Positions 1 to 7,669 of a stretch of 64,000 nucleotides of DNA are shown here, one piece after another. The position numbers were made by a program, and so were the translations under genes. The notes beneath the pieces were generated by a model. The model saw only the letters and a list, made by a program, of their open reading frames with translations, did not search any database and was not told where the DNA came from. The stretch comes from Muricoccus harenae. Its GTDB lineage: Bacteria; Pseudomonadota; Alphaproteobacteria; Acetobacterales; Acetobacteraceae. The stretch is from assembly GCF_009848505.1 (NCBI RefSeq), contig NZ_WWDL01000003.1, forward strand, positions 1 through 64,000, read 5' to 3'. The first letter of the stretch is position 1; each line of letters opens with the position of its first letter.

Positions 1-96
1 CCTCCCCCCGCCCCCCTGCTATACGCCCCTCATCGCCGCCGTGGGCCGGGCCGCAACGCCCGATTCCGGCGGCCGCACGAATTTCGGGAACTCCCC

Positions 97-861
97 ATGG
101 CCCGCAGGCGACAGCTTTACGAAGGCAAGGCGAAGGTCCTCTTCGAAGGCCCCGAGCCCGGCACCCTCGTCCAGTACTTCAAGGATGACGCCACCGCCGG
201 CAACGGCACCAAGAAGGGCATCATCACGGGCAAGGGCGTGCTCAACAACCGCATCAGCGAATACCTGATGACGCGCCTCGCCGAGATCGGCGTGCCCACC
301 CATTTCATCCGCCGCCTGAACATGCGCGAGCAGCTCATCCGCGAGGTCGAGATCATCCCCCTCGAGGTGGTGATCCGCAACATCGCGGCCGGCAGCCTTG
401 CCAAGCGCCTCGGCATCCAGGAAGGCACCCGCCTCCCCCGCTCGATCGTCGAATACTACTACAAGAACGACGCCCTGCAGGACCCGATGGTCTCCGAGGA
501 GCACATCACCTGCTTCGGCTGGGCCGCGACCCAGGACCTGGACGACATCGTCGCCCTCGCGCTCCGCGTGAACGACTTCCTCACCGGCCTCTTCCTCGGC
601 GTCGGCATCTCGCTCGTCGATTTCAAGCTCGAATTCGGCCGCCTCTACGAGAATGACGAGATGCGCATCGTCCTCGCGGATGAGATCTCGCCCGACAACT
701 GCCGCCTCTGGGACGCGAAGACGGGCGAGAAGATGGACAAGGACCGCTTCCGCCGTGACCTCGGCAAGGTCGAGGAGGGCTACCAGGAAGTGGCCCGCCG
801 CCTCGGCATCCTCCCAGAGGCCGGCATCCGCGACATGAAGGGCCCGGAGTTGATGCAGTGA
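97..861 (+). CDS. purC: Phosphoribosylaminoimidazole-succinocarboxamide synthase (SAICAR synthetase)
   Basis: This 254-aa enzyme joins aspartate to CAIR using ATP in cytosolic purine synthesis. The N-terminus carries the family's [11 protein letters not shown] segment. The central region has [17 protein letters not shown], and [11 protein letters not shown] and [14 protein letters not shown] follow, all standard SAICAR synthetase landmarks. The length is normal. The ATG is chosen because the conserved N-terminus begins there at once. The stop codon overlaps the purS start by one base, so purC and purS are translationally coupled in a purC-purS-purQ operon. Confidence 0.97.
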   Translation: MARRRQLYEGKAKVLFEGPEPGTLVQYFKDDATAGNGTKKGIITGKGVLNNRISEYLMTRLAEIGVPTHFIRRLNMREQLIREVEIIPLEVVIRNIAAGSLAKRLGIQEGTRLPRSIVEYYYKNDALQDPMVSEEHITCFGWAATQDLDDIVALALRVNDFLTGLFLGVGISLVDFKLEFGRLYENDEMRIVLADEISPDNCRLWDAKTGEKMDKDRFRRDLGKVEEGYQEVARRLGILPEAGIRDMKGPELMQ

Positions 862-1103
862 TGACCAAGGCACGCGTTTTCGTCATGCCGAAGAACGGCG
901 TCCTCGACCCCCAGGGCAAGGCCATCGGCCACGCCCTCGGCACCCTCGGCTTCGAGGGCATCGGCGAGGTCCGCACCGGCAAGGTCATCGAGCTGGAACT
1001 CGCGGAAACCGATCCCGCGGCGGCCAAGGCCACGGCGGAAGCCATGGCCCGCAAGCTCCTTGCCAACACGGTGATCGAATCCTTCCGCGTCGAAATCGCC
1101 TGA
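861..1103 (+). CDS. purS: Phosphoribosylformylglycinamidine synthase subunit PurS
   Basis: This 80-aa protein matches the PurS family, which bridges PurQ and PurL in the three-part FGAM synthase. Recognisable parts are the start KARVFVMPKNGVLDPQGKAI, the GEVRTGKVIEL strand and the NTVIESFRVEIA end. ATG 861 shares its A with the purC stop. A GTG three bases earlier is in frame, but the family normally starts at the later ATG. Its partner PurQ follows, whereas purL lies about 13 kb away. Confidence 0.95.
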   Translation: MTKARVFVMPKNGVLDPQGKAIGHALGTLGFEGIGEVRTGKVIELELAETDPAAAKATAEAMARKLLANTVIESFRVEIA

Positions 1104-1137
1104 CCCGCGCGGCGGCCGCAGCCCCGGGAACCGCGCC

Positions 1138-1383
1138 ATGATCAAGGCCAGCCTCCTCATCATGGCCGTCCTCACGGTCCTGATCTCGTTGCTCCTTTCA
1201 TGGCGCGAACGCCGCATGGCCGTCCCGCCCCCGCCGCCCACGCGCCGCCCCAGGCGCCCCCCCGGCCTCGTCGCCCGCGGCAAGGCCAGCATCGACCGCT
1301 GGGTTACCGCCGCCGCCATCGCGGCCATCCTCACCACCGCCGTGCTCGGCGGCCTCCACTGGCTCAGGGTGTTCCAACAATGA
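1138..1383 (+). CDS. Small membrane protein between purS and purQ
   Basis: This 81-aa protein of unknown function has an N-terminal hydrophobic helix (about residues 4-21), a basic proline-rich middle ([13 protein letters not shown]) and a second hydrophobic helix (about 57-75). Its stop overlaps the purQ start by four bases (ATGA), so it is read as an operon member. No known purine enzyme fits. It may be only a lineage-specific membrane protein carried in the operon. Confidence 0.75.
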   Translation: MIKASLLIMAVLTVLISLLLSWRERRMAVPPPPPTRRPRRPPGLVARGKASIDRWVTAAAIAAILTTAVLGGLHWLRVFQQ

Positions 1384-2054
1384 ACGCGACCATCCTCCTC
1401 TTCCCCGGCACCAACCGCGAACGCGACATGGCCATCGCCCTGCAGCGCGTGACCGGCCGCAAGCCCTCCATCACCTTCCACCGAGAAACCGAGCTTCCGG
1501 CGAACACGGACCTCGTTGTCCTCCCCGGCGGCTTCTCCCATGGCGACTACCTGCGCTGCGGCGCCATGGCCGCCCAGTCGCCCATCATGGGCGCGGTGCG
1601 CGATTTCGCGGCCAAGGGCGGTCACGTCCTGGGCGTCTGCAACGGCTTCCAGATCCTCTGCGAGGCGGGCCTCCTTCCCGGCGCCCTGCTGCAGAATATC
1701 GGCCTCCGCTTCCTCTCCATGGAGACGCTGCTCCGCGTCGAGCGTGCCGGCACCCCCTTCACCTCCCGCTGGCAGCACGGCGCCACCTTCCGCGCGCCCA
1801 TGGCGCATGGCGACGGCAACTACTTCGCCGATGACGAGACGCTGGACCGGCTGGAAGGCGAAGGCCTCGTCGCCTTCCGCTACGCAGACGGCAACCGCAA
1901 CGGTGCCGCCCGCGACATCGCCGGCATCCTCTCGCCCAATCTCCGCATCTGCGGCCTGATGCCGCATCCGGAAGACCTGGTGGACCCGCTAATGGGCGGC
2001 GAGGACGGCCTCCCCCTCTTCACCTCCCTCGCCGAAACCCTCGTCGCCGCCTGA
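1380..2054 (+). CDS. purQ: Phosphoribosylformylglycinamidine synthase, glutaminase subunit PurQ
   Basis: This 224-aa class I glutamine amidotransferase supplies ammonia to PurL. The segment [20 protein letters not shown] forms the oxyanion-strand region. [22 protein letters not shown] holds the nucleophile Cys, and GLMPHPED holds the catalytic His. Longer in-frame upstream codons are ignored because ATG 1380 gives the standard start [17 protein letters not shown] and overlaps the preceding stop. The gene ends just before a strong terminator. Confidence 0.96.
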   Translation: MNATILLFPGTNRERDMAIALQRVTGRKPSITFHRETELPANTDLVVLPGGFSHGDYLRCGAMAAQSPIMGAVRDFAAKGGHVLGVCNGFQILCEAGLLPGALLQNIGLRFLSMETLLRVERAGTPFTSRWQHGATFRAPMAHGDGNYFADDETLDRLEGEGLVAFRYADGNRNGAARDIAGILSPNLRICGLMPHPEDLVDPLMGGEDGLPLFTSLAETLVAA

Positions 2055-2076
2055 CGAGACCCAGGCTCCGGCACCC

Positions 2077-2109
2077 AAGCCCCGGCACCGCAAGGCGCCG
2101 GGGCTTTTT
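2077..2109 (+). terminator. Intrinsic terminator after purQ
   Basis: AGCCCCGGC (2078-2086) pairs perfectly with GCCGGGGCT (2097-2105) around a 10-nt loop, and T residues follow. It closes the purC-purS-purQ operon, so purL is not co-transcribed from here. Confidence 0.85.
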
Positions 2110-2186
2110 CATGCGGGCCATCCCCTCCGCGGGCGCCCCACCCCGCAGCCGGGAATGCACAAGCGCCCTGGTGACGGCAGGTGCCA

Positions 2187-2858
2187 TCATGTGATGGCTG
2201 CAAAAGCCTCCACGAGCTTCGTGGGGCCGGATACGATGAGCAGGTCGCCCTGCTCGATCCTTGTCTCCGGCAGCGCATAGGTGAAGTCGGTCCTCGGCCG
2301 CTTCACGCCGACGACGGTGATGCCGTATTTGCTGCGCAGGGAGCACTCGGCGAGCGACTTGCCCAATGCCTCTCGCGGCGCACGCGTCTTGACGATCGCG
2401 AAGCCGTCATCGAACTCGATGAAATCGATCATCTTCCCCGTCACGAGATGCGCCACGCGCTCCCCCATGGCGGCCTCGGGATAGATCACGTGATGGGCGC
2501 CCGTACGCTCCAGGATACGGCCGTGCTTGGACGTCAGCGCCTTGGCCCAGATATCCGCGACACCGAGTTCACTCAGCGCAAGCACGGTCAGCACGCTCGC
2601 CTCAAGATCGGTACCGATGCCGACGACCGCCCTTGCAAATTCATGCACGCCCAGCCGGCGCAGCGTGTCGCTGTTGGTCGAATCCGCCTGGACCACATGC
2701 GTCAGGCGGTCGGCCCAGGATTGCACGAGCTCGGCATTCTGATCGATGCCGAGAACATCATGCCCGACGCGGGCAAGGGACTCCGCGACGGCGCCGCCGA
2801 ACCGGCCGAGGCCGATGACCACGACATTGTCGCTGTCGGGTGAGGGAGTTCTAGCCAA
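2187..2858 (-). CDS. KtrA/TrkA-type K+ channel regulatory subunit
   Basis: This 223-aa protein is a typical RCK protein. The N-terminal Rossmann RCK_N domain begins VVVIGLGRFGGAVAESLA and includes GIDQN and VVQADSTNSDTLRRLGV, which bind the nucleotide that gates the channel. A TrkA_C domain occupies about residues 140-220. It is the cytosolic regulator of the membrane subunit encoded just upstream, whose last 8 bases overlap this gene's start. The strand composition is less C-skewed than the flanking pur genes, which may mean acquisition. Confidence 0.9.
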   Translation of the reverse strand: MARTPSPDSDNVVVIGLGRFGGAVAESLARVGHDVLGIDQNAELVQSWADRLTHVVQADSTNSDTLRRLGVHEFARAVVGIGTDLEASVLTVLALSELGVADIWAKALTSKHGRILERTGAHHVIYPEAAMGERVAHLVTGKMIDFIEFDDGFAIVKTRAPREALGKSLAECSLRSKYGITVVGVKRPRTDFTYALPETRIEQGDLLIVSGPTKLVEAFAAIT

Positions 2859-4185
2859 CGATGGGGCGCTCCTCTGGATAGCGATACGGGCTCCGTCTGC
2901 TCTGAAGCGCGAGCCCGGTTGCCACGGTGATGGTCCCGACCCGCCCGAGGAACATCAGGAACACGAGAAGAACCTGGCCGGTCGGCGGCAGGCTGGCGGT
3001 GATTCCGGTGGACAGCCCGACGGTAGCAATCGCCGAGATGACCTCGAACAGGACATCATGCAGGGGAAAGTCGCTGACGCTCAGAAGGAGCAGGGTCGCC
3101 GCCCCCGTCATGCCAACGGCCAGCAGCGCGACGGTTAGCGCCTGCCGCTGGACCTCCCGCGAGATCCGCCGGCCGAAGGCGGTGACATCGGGTTCGCCGC
3201 GGATCTCGGCCCAGACCACAAGCCCGAGTACCAGGAAGGTCGTGACCTTGATGCCGCCAGCGGTGCTCGCGCTCCCGCCGCCGATCAGCATCAGCCCATA
3301 GCTGACCGCGAGGGTTTCCGGCTCGAATTTCCCGATGTCGAGAGAGTTGAAACCCACAGACCGTGTCGCGACGGAGTGGAATGCGGAGCCGAGCAGCTTG
3401 CCCGAAAGATCGAGCGGACCAAGCGTCGCCGCGTTGCTCCACTCATAGGCGAGGACAGCCACCCACCCACTCAGCAGGAGCGCGCCCGTGCCAAGGAGCG
3501 TGATTTTGGTGTGCACCGACCACTTCTCCGGCCGGCGCGGGTTGCGGCGCATGTCATGCAGCACAGGGAAGCCGATGCCGCCCAGGATCACCGCCGCCAT
3601 GATGGGACCCAGGATCAGCCAATCGAACGCGAAGCGCATCACACTGTCCGAATAGGTGGAGAATCCGGCATTGTTGAAAGCGGAGACCGCCAGGAACACG
3701 CCATTCCAGATGGCCTCACCCCATGGCTCTCCGTAAGCATGGTGCAGGCGGAGGGCCAGGACCGTGGCCGTGACCAGCTCGACGCTGATCGTGACCAACA
3801 GGACCAGCCTCAGCACGCTGGTGACATCACCGAGCCCCAAACTGCGGGTCTCCGCCTGGGCAATCAGGCGGGTGCTGAGCCGCAGCTGCCTGGCGACCAG
3901 AAGTCCCAGAAGAGTCGCCCCGCTCATGATCCCAAAACCGCCGATCTGGATCAGTCCCAGGATCACGGCCTTCCCGAAGCCTGACCAGTAGGTGGTGGTA
4001 TCCACGACGATCAGCCCGTTGACGCATACCGCGGAGGTTGCGGTGAACAGCGCCGGCAAGAAGGCGGCGCCACCCTCGCCGGCCCGGGAGATCGGCAGCA
4101 TCAGGAGCCCGGTGCCCACCGCCATGGCAAGCAGGAAGGTCAGCGGCACCAACCGGGCCGGATGCTGGAGAGCACGGGGCAACAC
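2851..4185 (-). CDS. KtrB/TrkH-family potassium uptake membrane subunit
   Basis: This 444-aa integral membrane protein has four pore-loop repeats: FTATSAVCVNGL, FLAVSAFNNAGFS, FHSVATRSVGFN and FEVISAIATVGLS. Each has the glycine that builds the selectivity filter of TrkH/KtrB channels. The C-terminus FLGRVGTITVATGLALQ is also typical. The length fits KtrB (about 445 aa) rather than the longer TrkH. With the overlapping regulator gene it forms a K+/Na+-dependent potassium uptake operon. Confidence 0.92.
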   Translation of the reverse strand: MLPRALQHPARLVPLTFLLAMAVGTGLLMLPISRAGEGGAAFLPALFTATSAVCVNGLIVVDTTTYWSGFGKAVILGLIQIGGFGIMSGATLLGLLVARQLRLSTRLIAQAETRSLGLGDVTSVLRLVLLVTISVELVTATVLALRLHHAYGEPWGEAIWNGVFLAVSAFNNAGFSTYSDSVMRFAFDWLILGPIMAAVILGGIGFPVLHDMRRNPRRPEKWSVHTKITLLGTGALLLSGWVAVLAYEWSNAATLGPLDLSGKLLGSAFHSVATRSVGFNSLDIGKFEPETLAVSYGLMLIGGGSASTAGGIKVTTFLVLGLVVWAEIRGEPDVTAFGRRISREVQRQALTVALLAVGMTGAATLLLLSVSDFPLHDVLFEVISAIATVGLSTGITASLPPTGQVLLVFLMFLGRVGTITVATGLALQSRRSPYRYPEERPIVG

Positions 4186-4433
4186 AATCTCCTCGGCCGT
4201 CCGGAGGGAAGGCTACCGCGGCTCTACCCCGCCATCCTGGCCGCCTCCAGCCATGGCGGCGGGGCCATGCCACCAATGGCCATTTTGCTCTCCCAGATGT
4301 CAGGAGGCAGCACCGATTCCGTGCGGCCGCCCCGAGGCCATCAAGGGCCTGCGCCTCTGGCGCCCTCCGCACCACCCATGCCACCATTTCCGCAGAACAC
4401 CGCGACAAGCGGTGAAAGCCGGGAGCACAGCCC

Positions 4434-5405
4434 ATGAAACGCCGCACACTCGTCACCGGCCTGGCCGCGACCACGATCCCCCTCGCCCATCCACGCGCCC
4501 AGACCGGCCAGGCCGGCAACTACCCCGACCGCCCGGTCCAGATGATCGTCGCCTACCCGCCCGGCGGCGGCACCGACATCGCGGCCCGCACCCTCGCGCA
4601 GTTCCTGGAACGCGAGCTCCGCCAGCCCGTCGTCGTCCTCAACCGCGCCGGCGCCGGCGGCGAGATCGGCTTCGGCGAACTCTCCCGCGCGAAGCCGGAC
4701 GGCTACACCATCGGCTTCATCAACACCCCCAACATCGTCACCATGCCGATTGAGCGCCGCACCGCCTACAAGCTCGACGACATCGCCCCCATCGCCAATG
4801 TCGTGGATGATCCCGGCGGCTTCTTCGTCCTCAAGGACAGCCCGCACAACACCCTCGCTGACCTCGTCGCCTTCGCGAAGGCCAATCCGGAAAAGGTCAC
4901 CTACGCCACCACCGGCGTCGGCTCGGACGACCACCTCGCCGGCCTCGCCTTCTCCCGCCAGGCCGGCATCAGCCTGACGCACGTGCCCTATAACGGCGCC
5001 GCGCAGACGCGGAATGCTCTGATGACTCGCCAGGTCACCCTCGCCTCGGTGAACATGAGCGAGGGCCTGCCCGACGCCCAGCAAGGCCTTGCCCGCTCCC
5101 TCGGCCAGATGGCAACCACCCGCTGGGAAGGCATGCCCGACGTTCCCACCTTCCGCGAGCAGGGCTACGACGTCGTCCAGAGCTCCATGCGCGGCCTCGG
5201 CGCTCCGGCCGGCGTTCCGCCCGAGATCCTCAACCGCCTTGCCGATGCCGTGCGGCGCATCGTCGAGAATCCCGAGTTCCGCCGCATCGCCGCCCAGCAG
5301 GCCCTGCCCCTCCGCTATCTCGGGCCGGACGAGTTGCGCACCGAACTCACCGGGCTGCGCACCAACTTCGAGAAGCTCTGGGCGGAACATCCCTGGCGGG
5401 ACTGA
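4434..5405 (+). CDS. Tripartite tricarboxylate 'Bug' family periplasmic binding protein
   Basis: This 323-aa protein has a signal peptide (MKRRTLVTGLAATTIPLAHP), then YPDRPVQMIVAYPPGGGTDIAAR, the hallmark of Bug receptors. GDELR-type C-terminal helices are also present. Bug proteins bind small carboxylates in the periplasm and normally feed TctAB permeases, but no such genes lie nearby. The ligand cannot be read from sequence. The gene stands alone, divergent from ktrB with a 248-base gap that holds nothing recognisable except the likely promoters. Confidence 0.9.
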   Translation: MKRRTLVTGLAATTIPLAHPRAQTGQAGNYPDRPVQMIVAYPPGGGTDIAARTLAQFLERELRQPVVVLNRAGAGGEIGFGELSRAKPDGYTIGFINTPNIVTMPIERRTAYKLDDIAPIANVVDDPGGFFVLKDSPHNTLADLVAFAKANPEKVTYATTGVGSDDHLAGLAFSRQAGISLTHVPYNGAAQTRNALMTRQVTLASVNMSEGLPDAQQGLARSLGQMATTRWEGMPDVPTFREQGYDVVQSSMRGLGAPAGVPPEILNRLADAVRRIVENPEFRRIAAQQALPLRYLGPDELRTELTGLRTNFEKLWAEHPWRD

Positions 5406-5471
5406 AGCAGGGCCGGGTGAACCTCCCCCGGCTCCCTTCCCTGCCGGCAAAGCCACACGCCCGGAACCGTC

Positions 5472-5705
5472 CTAGGGCGAGCCGCTCGAATTCCGGAGGC
5501 GCCTCGAGCCTTGCTCCGGCAGGAACACCTCCGCCATGGATTGCGGCACCCGGAGCTCGCGCAGCAGGTCACGGCTTCTCTGGACGAGATCATGCGTTTC
5601 GCGGGCAGCCTCCCGGGCCGCCTCCGTCCTCGCCATCACGGCTGCGAGGAGGCGCAGGGTTTCCTGTCTGACCTGGGCGTCGGATCTGGTCTTGGTATCG
5701 GGCAT
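5472..5705 (-). CDS. Small hypothetical coiled-coil protein
   Basis: This 77-aa protein is rich in Arg, Glu and Ala with a heptad-like stretch (RQETLRLLAAVMARTEAAREAARE) that suggests a helix or coiled coil. It has no signal peptide and no recognised domain. It sits alone between the Bug receptor and the SDR gene. The 270 bases between it and the SDR stop hold nothing supportable. Confidence 0.45.
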   Translation of the reverse strand: MPDTKTRSDAQVRQETLRLLAAVMARTEAAREAARETHDLVQRSRDLLRELRVPQSMAEVFLPEQGSRRLRNSSGSP

Positions 5706-5979
5706 TCAGCGGGTCCAAGGGTGGGCCAGCGCCTATGTTGCGCCGCGAAGCCCGACCGTCGCTCACATGCGCTAATGCCGCCTGGCGCACCCTGCCCTGG
5801 CTCCCGCAGCCTCCCTCACAAGGGGATGCACCACCCACAATTCCCCGCCCTTCCGCCGCGGCCCGCGGGCTTACGAACACCGGTCCCGCCACCAGCGGAA
5901 CCGCCATCACCCCTCGTCGTGAAATCACGCGCAACGCGCCCCTCGATCGATCCTGCATCCTCTCCAGAATGCCGGAATC

Positions 5980-7005
5980 CTACCGCGCCTCGCGCGCCCG
6001 GTCCTCCGCCTCCATCCGCGCCCGTACGCCGCCATCCACCCCTGTGCCCCGCGCCACCGGCTCATGCACCGATCCGGCCGTCACCGGCGCGGGCGCCGCA
6101 TCCTCCATCTGCGAGCGGTGCACCAGATTCCCTGCCAGATGCTCTGCCGCGCGCGGCCAGATCTGGTCACCCAGAACCGCCGCCTGCGCCTTCCACCCCA
6201 CCGCATATTCCCGCACCGGATGGATGGAGACCCAGACGATCGCGTCCACCACCTCCTCCGGCCCGTCCATCATCGCCATCCGTGCCGACCGACCGGTGTA
6301 GTTCGATCCATGCTCCCAGAAGGGCGTGTCCGTCGCCCAGGGCAGCACGGTCGCCACCTGGATGCGGTCATCCATCCCGCCCAGCCGCAACTCCTGCCGC
6401 ACCGCCCCGGAAAAGCCGATCAGCGCCGCCTTCGTCGCCGCATAGCTCGCGTGATAGGCCAGCGGCACATGCCCCTCCACCGAGGAGATGTTCACCAGCA
6501 CGCCGGAGCCCTGCCGCCGGAACTGCCGCAGCGCCGCATGGCTCCCGTACAGCGCACCCTTGAGGTTCACATCCACGATGCGGGCATGGTCCGCGACCGG
6601 AACCTCATCGAACCGCCCATAGGCGCCCACGGCGGCATTGTTCACCCACACGTCGATCCGCCCGAAGCGCTCCACCGTCGCCCGCGCCAGCCGCTCCACC
6701 GCCTCCGGATCGCTGACATCCATCGGCACCACCAGCGCCTGCCCGCCACGGGCCCGCACAGTCGCCGCCACCTCCTCCAGCACCGCCCCCCGCCGCGCCA
6801 CCAGCACGACATTCGCGCCATAGCCGCCGAGCCTCTCGGCCACCCCGCGCCCGATCCCGCTGGAAGCCCCCGTCACCACATAGGTCCGCCCCGCCACCCG
6901 CGCCCGGTCCCCGGAACCAAGCTGAGACGGCGCCGCGCAGCCCGTCAGCCAGGCCCCCAGCAGCAGGACCAGAAGAAAGGAGGAAAGTCTCGAACCGATC
7001 CGCAA
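5980..7005 (-). CDS. Short-chain dehydrogenase/reductase with predicted lipoprotein signal
   Basis: This classical SDR has cofactor motif TGASSGIGRG, VNNAAVG, the catalytic NISS and YAATK motifs, and a C-terminal extension of about 90 residues. The reading frame is open back to 7266. The best start is TTG at 7005-7003, which has GGGAGA eight bases upstream. It gives 341 aa beginning RIGSRLSSFLLVLLLGAWLTGC, a short basic segment, a hydrophobic core and a lipobox-like LTGC. That would anchor the enzyme to the periplasmic face, which is unusual for an SDR. ATG 7080 is the alternative start. The substrate is unknown. Confidence 0.82.
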   Translation of the reverse strand: MRIGSRLSSFLLVLLLGAWLTGCAAPSQLGSGDRARVAGRTYVVTGASSGIGRGVAERLGGYGANVVLVARRGAVLEEVAATVRARGGQALVVPMDVSDPEAVERLARATVERFGRIDVWVNNAAVGAYGRFDEVPVADHARIVDVNLKGALYGSHAALRQFRRQGSGVLVNISSVEGHVPLAYHASYAATKAALIGFSGAVRQELRLGGMDDRIQVATVLPWATDTPFWEHGSNYTGRSARMAMMDGPEEVVDAIVWVSIHPVREYAVGWKAQAAVLGDQIWPRAAEHLAGNLVHRSQMEDAAPAPVTAGSVHEPVARGTGVDGGVRARMEAEDRAREAR

Positions 7006-7406
7006 GGCGCCATCTCCCGCCGGAATCCACCGAGCCGCCCATCGCCCCGAACGGTCCAGGCATAACCGTGCCGTCGCCATTTCGTTCCACGAAAGGTCAC
7101 TGCGACGGCCCAGACCGGAGCCGCGCTCGCACAGAACCCACCCCGGAATGGCATCGCAACGCCTGGACCCTGCCTCTGAGGGGTTTCCCCAAGGACGTTC
7201 AGCCGGAAGCGCGAGGCGGCGAAAGCCTAGGCCGAACCAGGAGCCGCCCTCGTATCCCGGCAACACCTCACCGATCGCCGGGAGGTCCGGCAGGCTCTCC
7301 GCACACTATGGGCCGGTCGTCGCGAGGGGAATGATCCGCCCCGCCTGGACATGCGGTATGCGCCAAGCTGGGATAGGGCAGAAGTGTGAAGCGCAGGCCG
7401 CGCCGC
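7006..7406. other. Gene-free stretch before the LysR relic
   Basis: About 400 bases between the SDR start and the LysR remnant show no convincing gene, RNA or terminator. Open frames here have codon patterns unlike the neighbours and no ribosome binding site. Confidence 0.5.
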
Positions 7407-7586
7407 ATGGAACTGACGGAGATCGACCATCTGCTCCTGGAGGAGGTGCGCCTCATCCTGCCGCGCCTGGCGAGAGCCGAGCGCGCCACCCTGAGTGCCG
7501 CGACAGGCGAGCAGGGCAAGCTCCGCGTCGGCGTCGCGCCGACCGCCCCCTTCTACCCCTTCGTGCCCCGTATCATCCGCGCCTCC
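7407..7586 (+). pseudogene. LysR-family regulator relic, HTH deleted
   Basis: The 60 codons from ATG 7407 look like two pieces of a LysR protein joined together. MELTEI resembles the extreme N-terminus. It runs straight into a linker-helix-like LLLEEVRLILPRLARAERAT and then GKLRVGVAPTAPFYPFVPRI, which matches the first strand and helix of the LysR effector domain. The whole helix-turn-helix between them is missing, and the effector domain stops after about 20 residues. It lies upstream of the kinase 3' end. This is a by-eye family match. Confidence 0.6.
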
Positions 7587-7669
7587 GCTCCGCCCCGGCC
7601 ATCCGCACCAACGCGCATCAATGGTGTTCCGGGACAGCTCGCCAGCCAGTGCCGGCGGCGGCAGGCGTC

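Noticed and set aside
5590-5958. 122-codon minus-strand frame between the small coiled-coil gene and the SDR
   Set aside because: It overlaps the coiled-coil gene in another frame and shows no protein-like features.
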